From Methanocorpusculum sp. (GTDB lineage Archaea; Halobacteriota; Methanomicrobia; Methanomicrobiales; Methanocorpusculaceae): a stretch of 8,770 nucleotides of DNA. A program made the position numbers and the translations under genes. Shown piece by piece: positions 1 to 5,129 of the stretch (its first letter is position 1; each line of letters begins with the position of its first letter). Below the pieces are notes generated by a model. The model was not told where the DNA came from. It made no database searches and was given only the letters and a program-made list of their open reading frames with translations. The stretch is from contig DALTYF010000025.1 in the NCBI GenBank assembly GCA_029986195.1, positions 1 to 8,770 of the forward strand. Reading direction: 5' to 3'.

Positions 1-185
1 AAGTATTTTGGACACTCAAGGTAATACTGAACCGCAACAAGCATCGTCTTCCACGCCGGAGACTGAATGAAATATTTTGTCAAAGCAAATCCCCCATTCA
101 TTGGATATTCTTGCCCAAATGGCCCATATATAAATAAATGGGCGATCTTCCGAATTTTCAGTTTATAATCTTGTTTTTCGCTCAT
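1..185 (-). CDS. Unrecognised protein, N-terminal part only (runs off the left edge)
   Basis: Reading the minus strand from an ATG at 185, the frame stays open for 61 codons to the window edge. The product begins MSEKQDYKLKIRKIAHLF and continues with an aromatic-rich stretch (FIYGPFGQEYP, then KYFIQSPAW, then QYYLECPKY). It has no signal peptide or clear membrane segment. I do not recognise the family. Codon use is AT-rich like the neighbouring 247-696 gene. The gene would be divergent from 247-696 and share its AT-rich promoter region. No clear Shine-Dalgarno sequence precedes the ATG, so the transcript may be leaderless or nearly so. An alternative is that this is not coding and that a plus-strand gene ends here (a frame closing at the TGA at 68-70). 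The protein-like composition and the start next to a promoter-like region favour the minus-strand reading, with moderate confidence. Confidence 0.5.
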   Translation of the reverse strand, partial: MSEKQDYKLKIRKIAHLFIYGPFGQEYPMNGGFALTKYFIQSPAWKTMLVAVQYYLECPKY

Positions 186-246
186 GATAACATGTAATTA
201 ATAAATATATGATTATATCTGATGAAATGACAGATACATTCGGCGT
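186..246. promoter_or_regulatory. AT-rich divergent promoter region
   Basis: This 61-base gap separates two divergent starts. It contains a run of TATA-like sequence at about 198-218 (TTAATAAATATATGATTAT). For the plus-strand gene at 247, a TATA box centred near 205-210 would put the transcript start about 12-15 bases before the ATG. That fits the absence of a Shine-Dalgarno sequence there. The same AT tract could serve the minus-strand gene. The promoter role is inferred from archaeal promoter spacing; no start site can be seen directly. Confidence 0.4.
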
Positions 247-696
247 ATGATCTGGAAAATTAGCCTGATTTGTACAGTGCTACTGCTCGCGCTTTGCACT
301 GTTACGGCAGGAGCTGTTGATCTTCCCAAAACGGAGATAAAATATATCACAGTTTCGTTAGATGAATATAGTACACTTAAAGCTGCACCCGTTACCGGAA
401 CGATCCGGCAGGGTGAGACATGTGTGTATACCTACCAAGTCCCGTCAGGAAAAAGTAAACTCGAAGTCCATTTAGAGTGGACAGCAGGTACCGCAAATGA
501 TCTAAGTCTGAGAATATGCGATCCCGAACAACAAACACTTGGACCGTATAATGATCAGTTTGACGGAAGATCAGATCATAATATTCGTGTAGGAGTATCA
601 AAGAATCCTCTTCCTACCGGACAATGGAGAGTAGAAATCTATGGCAGTCTGGCAAACGGAGATGAAACATTTACCGGAACCTTAAATGCAATCTAA
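247..696 (+). CDS. Small secreted protein with pre-peptidase C-terminal (PPC)-like beta-sandwich domain
   Basis: The 149-residue product starts with a clear signal peptide: a short basic start (MIWK), a hydrophobic core at about 5-20, and a likely cleavage after TAGA near residue 23. The mature part resembles PPC-type beta-sandwich domains. It opens with GTIRQGE followed by YTYQVPSG (about 51-68), then a strand LEVHLEW (72-78), an NDLSLRICDPEQQ strand pair (84-96), and a closing GQWRVEIYG strand (126-133). Two cysteines (59 and 91) could form a disulfide outside the cell. PPC domains usually occur as parts of larger secreted enzymes, so a stand-alone copy suggests a binding role rather than catalysis. 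The gene overlaps the following membrane regulator by 11 bases, so the two are very probably cotranslated and may work together, for example as an external ligand-binding partner. That link is inference. G+C is about 38-40%, well below the metabolic genes. Confidence 0.75.
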   Translation: MIWKISLICTVLLLALCTVTAGAVDLPKTEIKYITVSLDEYSTLKAAPVTGTIRQGETCVYTYQVPSGKSKLEVHLEWTAGTANDLSLRICDPEQQTLGPYNDQFDGRSDHNIRVGVSKNPLPTGQWRVEIYGSLANGDETFTGTLNAI

Positions 697-1510
697 AACG
701 TGTACCTGGAATAAAACGGGGCAACTAGTCCTATTTATCATTATATTTCTTTTTGGGGTTGGAACAGTAAGCGCAGTTCCTCTTCCGGGACATTATTCTG
801 ATGGAGAGTATGAGGTCGTTCCCTTAGATTATGATGTAGTCCCCATTTACGATGGAACCGAATTAAAAGAAATTTCCGGATGGAACAATCTGATCTATTG
901 GAAACATCGCTTATTCGCAGAGATAAACACACTCGCAGAAATAACATCTCAAAGTGATTTTGTCGGAACTATTATTCTCCCCATTCTGGGATCCGTCCTT
1001 GGTCTCTGTTTCTTCATCATCCTCAGCCGGAGAAACTCTCCGGAAAAAGACCCAACATCAACAACCGCAAAAATTCTCCAGTACCTCAAAGAACACCCCG
1101 GAAGCCGCCAGCAGCAGATTGCTACCGGCATTCAGAAATCACGCGGATCGGTGGCATACCAGCTTTACCGGCTGATGAACGAGAGTAAGGTGGGTACCAT
1201 AGACGTACAGAACGGCACCGGTTACTACCTCAAACTGGATGAACTCTCCCCACCCGCAATCCTGATGTGCGCCGCACTGGAAAACCCGCACATGCGGGAA
1301 ATTCTTGAACTGCTGTACCAGCATCCGCATCTCACCCGCCACCAGATCGCACAGCATCTGGGAAAATCGCCCGACACCATCTACTGGCACCTCACCAATC
1401 TGGACAGCAGTCTCCTTACCGTACAAAAAAAGAGGGGCGGGCACCTGTACTCACTCTCTCCGGAAGCCGGACGGATCTATACCGAACTGACGCATCACCG
1501 GATTCCCTGA
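686..1510 (+). CDS. Membrane-anchored regulator with two cytoplasmic winged helix-turn-helix domains
   Basis: The 274-residue protein shows, in order: a signal peptide or first membrane anchor (about 13-30, ending VSAVP); a short outside segment rich in acidic and aromatic residues (about 31-92); one membrane helix (about 93-114) followed by a stop-transfer RR; a short linker; a first winged HTH (about 126-184); and a second winged HTH (about 202-270). Each HTH has the typical helix pattern: HPGSRQQQIATGI plus GSVAYQLYRL, and HPHLTRHQIAQHL plus PDTIYWHLTNL, each followed by a wing (GTGYYLK, GGHLYSL). The layout implies a one-component transmembrane regulator: outside sensing, inside DNA binding without a phosphorelay. 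The start ATG lies inside the end of the secreted-protein gene, an 11-base overlap suggesting translational coupling. G+C rises from about 37% in the outer half to about 55% in the HTH half. Ligand and target genes are unknown; autoregulation of this pair is plausible. Confidence 0.8.
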   Translation: MQSKTCTWNKTGQLVLFIIIFLFGVGTVSAVPLPGHYSDGEYEVVPLDYDVVPIYDGTELKEISGWNNLIYWKHRLFAEINTLAEITSQSDFVGTIILPILGSVLGLCFFIILSRRNSPEKDPTSTTAKILQYLKEHPGSRQQQIATGIQKSRGSVAYQLYRLMNESKVGTIDVQNGTGYYLKLDELSPPAILMCAALENPHMREILELLYQHPHLTRHQIAQHLGKSPDTIYWHLTNLDSSLLTVQKKRGGHLYSLSPEAGRIYTELTHHRIP

Positions 1511-1532
1511 CAGGACAATGCTCTGGAAATCC

Positions 1533-1577
1533 AAAAAAAAAGATTGTTCATTTTTGCAAATCCGTCACCGGATTTTT
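1533..1577. terminator. Bidirectional terminator between converging genes
   Basis: A 7-bp stem (1558-1564 with 1569-1575, AAATCCG/CGGATTT) encloses a 4-base loop. On the plus strand it runs into T5 (1573-1577), serving the regulator gene. On the minus strand the stem is followed some 16 bases later by T9 (complement of 1533-1541), serving the small membrane protein gene. The convergent arrangement fits; the termination role is inferred from oligo-T and hairpin structure. Confidence 0.5.
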
Positions 1578-1583
1578 AAAAAA

Positions 1584-1889
1584 TTATTCCAGATCGATTC
1601 TGAGACCCCCGAAAACGCCCGCGGCAAGATTGTAAATGAATGCCGAGATTGCACCGGAGATGAAACCAACGATCATACCGACAACAGCAACCAGAATAAC
1701 TCCGAGAACAATACCAAGGACCCCTCCCGCAACCATTGCAGCAGTCGGCGGTGCAGTGTACATCCCGACACCAACAGCCGCAACAATACCGGAGATGATT
1801 CCCGCAATCAGCGTGAGAACCAGACTGATCGCCGCACAGAGTTTTGCGGCAGACCATACGTCAACGTGTTTGACCTCTTTTGTTTCCAT
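1584..1889 (-). CDS. Small Gly/Ala-rich integral membrane protein of unknown function
   Basis: The 101-residue product has a short soluble start (METKEVKHVDVWSAAK), a membrane helix at about 17-42, a short TAPP turn (45-48), and a long hydrophobic stretch at about 50-91 that could form one long or two short helices. It closes with IYNLAAGVFGGLRIDLE. Glycine and alanine recur every three to four residues (GGVLGIVLG, GMIVGFISGA), a pattern of tightly packed glycine-zipper helices. The ending YNL-A-GG-(I/L)-I/D resembles a family of small membrane proteins common in methanogens, often named DUF3566-like or hypothetical; I recall this pattern but cannot confirm the family. The gene lies downstream of pgk on the same strand with 57 bases between them. 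A T-rich tract after pgk suggests separate transcription. No strong Shine-Dalgarno sequence is visible before the ATG at 1889. Confidence 0.75.
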   Translation of the reverse strand: METKEVKHVDVWSAAKLCAAISLVLTLIAGIISGIVAAVGVGMYTAPPTAAMVAGGVLGIVLGVILVAVVGMIVGFISGAISAFIYNLAAGVFGGLRIDLE

Positions 1890-1930
1890 GCAGAAGAGTA
1901 GTCACTGATCGGTAATAGAGGTTTCCCGGA

Positions 1931-1946
1931 AAAAAGAAAAGAAAAA
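1931..1946 (-). terminator. Oligo-T terminator after pgk
   Basis: Immediately after the pgk stop codon the minus strand reads TTTTTCTTTTCTTTTT (complement of 1931-1946). Such oligo-T tracts terminate transcription in archaea without needing a hairpin. It separates pgk from the small membrane protein gene downstream. No stable stem precedes it. Confidence 0.5.
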
Positions 1947-3170
1947 TCAGTTCCGGCAGCCGAACAGCTCCCAGGATCTCTCCAGAGCATCAAGGGCGGG
2001 GAGTTTTTTGCCGGTCAGGAACTCAATGCACGCACCGCCGCCGGTAGACAGATGCGAGTACATCGGCTCAAGGCCGAGCTGCTCAATGACCGCCGCCGTG
2101 TGACCGCCGCCGCAGACGGAAAACTCCGCCTTGGCTGCCGCATGCAGAAGCTCGTAGGTACCGGTCGCAAAGTCCCGCTCCTCAAACATTCCGGCCGGAC
2201 CGTTGAAGACAATCGTTCCCGACTCGCGAAGAAGTTTACAAAAGACCTCAATGGACTCACCGCCCATATCAAGAATCGGACAGTCGGCAGGCGTTGCAGC
2301 AACAGCATACTCGCGGCGCTCATCATTCTGTTTAACCGCCACGTACTCGGGCAGGATCACCTTATCCGGATACGCATCAAGAATCGCCCGTGCCTTGGCA
2401 ACCTCACCCTCGTATCCAAGGGTCTTGATCAGATTCACAGACGGCGCACCGATATCAATCCCTTTTGCAAGATAGAAAACATTTGCCACAACCCCGATGA
2501 CCGCAACCCGGTCTGCCGTACCATTCGCCAGAACATGACCCGCAACCGCAATGGAATCATCCACCTTCGTCCCGCCGAGAACAAACGTCACCGGCTTTGG
2601 TGCGGACGTAAACACGCGGGAAAGATTCCTGACCTCCTTTTCCATCAGAAGTCCGGCAACCGTGCGCATCGCAAACGGCAGACCGGTGATCGTCGGCTGC
2701 GAGCGGTGGGCGGTACCAAATGCATCGTTGACGAAAAGATCCGCCATGGACGCAAGTTTTCTGACCAGATGCGTATTCTTTGCATCCTCCGGCTTCATCG
2801 TGAGGTTTTCCTCGGCACTGAACCGGACATTCTCCAAAAGAAGCACATCGCCCGGATGCGACTTGCGCACCGCCTCCTTCGCACAGCGGCCGAAGATATC
2901 ATCCACATACGTAACCGGCATCCCGAGCAGGCGTTCCAGCCGGTCGGCATGGGCCTCCAGCGTCGTGAAATCCTTCTTGCCCGGACGGCTCTGGTGGGCG
3001 AGGACAACGACCTTGGACTCTTCCAGCGCCTGAATCGTCGGAACATGCTCGCGGAACCGCTTATCATCAAGAATCGTATTCGTTGACGGATCAATCGGCG
3101 AGTTCAGATCAACACGGACCAGAACAGTCTTTCCGCGGGTTTCCACATCGGCAAGCGTACCAAATTTCAT
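1947..3170 (-). CDS. pgk: Phosphoglycerate kinase
   Basis: The enzyme interconverts 1,3-bisphosphoglycerate plus ADP and 3-phosphoglycerate plus ATP in the cytoplasm. In an autotrophic methanogen it mainly runs towards sugar synthesis. From the preferred start it has 407 residues, a normal archaeal length. Family motifs in order: RVDLNSPID (19-27, substrate loop), HQSRPG (59-64), LLLENVRF (110-117), NDAFGTAHR (148-156), VLGGTK (197-202), NGPAG (323-327, nucleotide side), GGGHTAA (354-360) and STGGGA (375-380, phosphate loop). The ATG at 3170 is preferred over an in-frame GTG at 3182. The Shine-Dalgarno GGAGTG (complement of 3180-3185) overlaps the GTG itself but lies 9 bases before the ATG; using the GTG would add only MSGS. 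The gene follows serA, but a strong terminator between them suggests separate transcription. The variant VDLNSP and HQSRPG motifs look like archaeal versions, not damage. Confidence 0.96.
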   Translation of the reverse strand: MKFGTLADVETRGKTVLVRVDLNSPIDPSTNTILDDKRFREHVPTIQALEESKVVVLAHQSRPGKKDFTTLEAHADRLERLLGMPVTYVDDIFGRCAKEAVRKSHPGDVLLLENVRFSAEENLTMKPEDAKNTHLVRKLASMADLFVNDAFGTAHRSQPTITGLPFAMRTVAGLLMEKEVRNLSRVFTSAPKPVTFVLGGTKVDDSIAVAGHVLANGTADRVAVIGVVANVFYLAKGIDIGAPSVNLIKTLGYEGEVAKARAILDAYPDKVILPEYVAVKQNDERREYAVAATPADCPILDMGGESIEVFCKLLRESGTIVFNGPAGMFEERDFATGTYELLHAAAKAEFSVCGGGHTAAVIEQLGLEPMYSHLSTGGGACIEFLTGKKLPALDALERSWELFGCRN

Positions 3171-3179
3171 AGAGCCGGA

Positions 3180-3185
3180 CACTCC
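3180..3185 (-). promoter_or_regulatory. Shine-Dalgarno site that decides the pgk start
   Basis: On the minus strand the sequence AGAGAGGAGTGTCCGGCTCT precedes the ATG at 3170. The GGAGTG core leaves a 9-base spacer to this ATG but overlaps the upstream GTG candidate at 3182. This supports the shorter product. Confidence 0.5.
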
Positions 3186-3243
3186 TCTCTCACAATCATC
3201 ATAGAACAGCGATCACTCGTAGTTACAACGTTTCGTTATGAGC

Positions 3244-3251
3244 GTATTAAA
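3244..3251 (-). promoter_or_regulatory. Possible pgk TATA box
   Basis: The minus strand reads GGGTTTAATACGCTC, with TTTAATAC as the TATA-like element (complement of 3244-3251). A transcript start about 25 bases downstream would give a leader of roughly 50 bases ahead of the pgk ATG. It is the most TATA-like sequence between the serA terminator and pgk, but no start site can be confirmed. Confidence 0.3.
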
Positions 3252-3314
3252 CCCATCGAAGGAAAAATGTGCAGACCCGAGATGCCCCCGGCAGCTCATT
3301 TTTGCAAATAGGAG

Positions 3315-3331
3315 AACCGTAACACGGTTAC
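3315..3331. repeat. Short palindrome in the serA-pgk gap
   Basis: AACCGT (3315-3320) and ACGGTT (3324-3329) form a perfect inverted repeat around AAC. It overlaps a second inverted repeat, GTAAC (3319-3323) with GTTAC (3327-3331). It lies between the serA terminator and the pgk promoter region and has no T-run beside it. An operator or small hairpin is possible, but its role is unknown. Confidence 0.4.
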
Positions 3332-3344
3332 CGGAAGAACCCGC

Positions 3345-3377
3345 AAAAAGAAAAAAAAGGACACAGAGGATGTGTCC
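3345..3377 (-). terminator. Hairpin plus oligo-T terminator after serA
   Basis: On the minus strand GGACACA, a TCCTC loop and TGTGTCC form a perfect 7-bp stem (3371-3377 with 3359-3365). It can be extended by a wobble pair and an A-T pair. The stem is followed at once by T8, a C and T5 (complement of 3345-3358). It stands about 40 bases after the serA stop. This is the clearest terminator in the window and separates serA from pgk. Confidence 0.75.
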
Positions 3378-3416
3378 CTGACCTCCGCCATTGTCAAGGG
3401 CGGCGGCATCATCTGC

Positions 3417-5000
3417 TTACAGCTGCATGAACTTTGCCGAAATGATACCGTCGCTTCCTGCGACCTCCTGCATCACATTTGCAGGAACAACATCATCCAC
3501 GGCAAGAATCATCAGCGACTCGGAACCGACATCCACCTTCCCGACCTGCATGTTCGAGATGTTGATATTGTATTTACCGAGCAGAACACACACCGGCCCG
3601 ACAACGCCCGGGCGGTTAATGTGGTCGGCAACAATCACGTTGCCCTTCGGCACAAGATCCATGGAGTAACCGTTGATGGAAGTAATGCGGGGGCCGACCC
3701 GGGTAATAATACCGGAGATCGTCTGCGTGCCCTTCGCGGTCTTAAACGTCAGCGTCACGAGCGATTTGTAGTCGCCCGCATCCGCAGACGTCTTCTCCAC
3801 AACGGTCATGCCGCGCTGCTGCGCAATAAACTCCGCATTCACGAGATTTGCCGGCTCGTGCAGCGCCTTGTCCAGCAGACCCTTCAGACCCATACGGGTC
3901 GGGTACTTCAGGTTCTGCTTCATCTCGGCAACCTCGCCGAGATAGGCGAACTCAACCTCGGTGATCGCACCGTCTGCGAGCTGTGCCGCAAGGCTTCCCA
4001 TCTTTTCGGTCAGAAGTGCGAACGGCTCAAGTTTCGGGCGAAGCTCCGGTGCAACCAGCGGCGCGTTCACCGCATTCTTGGCGGACCCGCCCTTCAGCAC
4101 CTCGATGCACTGCTGGGCAACCGAGATTGCCACATTCTTCTGGGCCTCAACCGTGCTTGCACCAAGATGCGGGGTCACGATAACCTTGTCAAGGGAAAGA
4201 AGCGGTGAATCGGTCGGCGGCTCCTGCTCAAACACATCAAGTGCAGCGCCTGCAACCTTGCCGGAGGTGATTGCCTCATAGAGGGCTGCCTCATCAATGA
4301 TACCGCCGCGGGCACAGTTGATTAAACGGACACCGTCCTTCATGGTCGCAATCGACTCCTTGTTGATCAGATGCGTCGTGGACGGAATCAGCGGCGTGTG
4401 CACCGTGATCACATCAGCCTTCGTAAACAGCTCGGCCACGCTCATCATCTCAACACCCATTGCAGCTCCGACCTCTGCCGGGATGAACGGATCGTAGGCG
4501 ATGACCGTCATCTGCAGTGCCTGGGCACGCTTGGAAACCTCGCGGCCGATTCTGCCGAACCCGACCACACCAAGCACCTTGCCGTTCATCTCGTTGCCCA
4601 TAAACTTGGAACGCTTCCACTCGCCTTTCTTCAGGGACGCGGTTGCCTGCGGAATGTTGCGTGCAAGCGCCATCATCATGGCGATGGTGTGTTCCGTTGC
4701 CGCGAGCGTGTTGCCTTCGGGAGCGTTGGAGACGATGATGCCTTTCTTCGTGGCCGCATCACAGTCAATGTTGTCCACACCGACACCGGCACGACCGATG
4801 TACTTCATCTTATCAGCCGCCTCGATGATGCGTGCGGTGACCTGCGTCCCGGACCGGACAATCAGTGCATCGTATCCACCGATGATTTTGACGAGTTCAT
4901 CCTCGGACAGGTCTGCCTTTTCCTCAACATCACAAAATCCCTTTAAAATGTCGACTCCTTCTTTTGCGAGGGGGTCGCTCACAAGTACTTTGAAGCTCAC
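3417..5000 (-). CDS. serA: D-3-phosphoglycerate dehydrogenase, long form with ASB and ACT domains
   Basis: The enzyme oxidises 3-phosphoglycerate to 3-phosphohydroxypyruvate with NAD+, the first step of serine synthesis, in the cytoplasm. The 527-residue product is the long form. A split substrate-binding domain (about 1-100 and 285-315) surrounds the NAD-binding Rossmann domain (about 101-284), with GFGRIG at 147-152 and the acidic D170 closing the cofactor site. Catalytic residues are visible: R231 in NCARGG, E260 in DVFEQEPP and H278 in TPHLGAS. An allosteric substrate-binding (ASB) region follows at about 318-445. A C-terminal ACT domain (about 454-527, with NRPGVVG at 462-468) usually gives feedback control by serine. 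The start is a GTG at 5000; it gives the family's usual beginning (MSFKVLVSDPLA), but the ribosome site ahead (GGGATT) is weak. The gene is divergent from ppsA and ends at a strong terminator. Confidence 0.97.
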   Translation of the reverse strand: MSFKVLVSDPLAKEGVDILKGFCDVEEKADLSEDELVKIIGGYDALIVRSGTQVTARIIEAADKMKYIGRAGVGVDNIDCDAATKKGIIVSNAPEGNTLAATEHTIAMMMALARNIPQATASLKKGEWKRSKFMGNEMNGKVLGVVGFGRIGREVSKRAQALQMTVIAYDPFIPAEVGAAMGVEMMSVAELFTKADVITVHTPLIPSTTHLINKESIATMKDGVRLINCARGGIIDEAALYEAITSGKVAGAALDVFEQEPPTDSPLLSLDKVIVTPHLGASTVEAQKNVAISVAQQCIEVLKGGSAKNAVNAPLVAPELRPKLEPFALLTEKMGSLAAQLADGAITEVEFAYLGEVAEMKQNLKYPTRMGLKGLLDKALHEPANLVNAEFIAQQRGMTVVEKTSADAGDYKSLVTLTFKTAKGTQTISGIITRVGPRITSINGYSMDLVPKGNVIVADHINRPGVVGPVCVLLGKYNINISNMQVGKVDVGSESLMILAVDDVVPANVMQEVAGSDGIISAKFMQL

Positions 5001-5129
5001 GGATAATCCCGTATCTATTTGTTCTTACTCGGTAATAGTGTTGCCCAACCCGAAAGAACACGCAACATCCCTCTGCCATCCAACACAATATATTATTGTT
5101 GCCGGGGACCAATGTTATACCGAGTGTCT
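5001..5129. promoter_or_regulatory. Divergent serA/ppsA promoter region with palindromic TATA box
   Basis: The 129-base gap holds ACAATA-TAT-TATTGT at 5085-5099, a perfect 6-bp inverted repeat around three bases that contains an AATATATTAT core. For ppsA, a TATA box here puts the transcript start near 5118-5122, so the ATG at 5130 would have a very short leader. Being symmetrical, the same box could support transcription towards serA with a leader of about 60 bases, or bind a dimeric regulator. Position and symmetry are seen; the promoter use is inferred. Confidence 0.5.

Noticed and set aside
1518..1908. Two plus-strand open frames (127 and 90 codons) opposite the small membrane protein gene
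   Set aside because: One is Asn/Thr/Arg-rich low-complexity sequence and starts in the terminator. The minus-strand frame gives a coherent membrane protein instead.
2052..3086. Long plus-strand open frame (344 codons) opposite pgk
   Set aside because: It is antisense to a clear phosphoglycerate kinase and is Arg/His/Asn-rich with no domain pattern, as expected of a shadow frame in GC-rich DNA.
3171..3182. GTG at 3182 as the pgk start
   Set aside because: The Shine-Dalgarno core overlaps this codon; the ATG 12 bases on has a proper spacer. It adds only four residues, so the point is minor.
3372..4208. Plus-strand open frame (278 codons) opposite serA
   Set aside because: Antisense to serA and starts inside the serA terminator; composition is that of a mirrored coding frame.
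5019..5129. N-terminal extension of PEP synthase by up to 37 residues
   Set aside because: It lies across the likely TATA box and has no family similarity; the ATG at 5130 gives the usual beginning.
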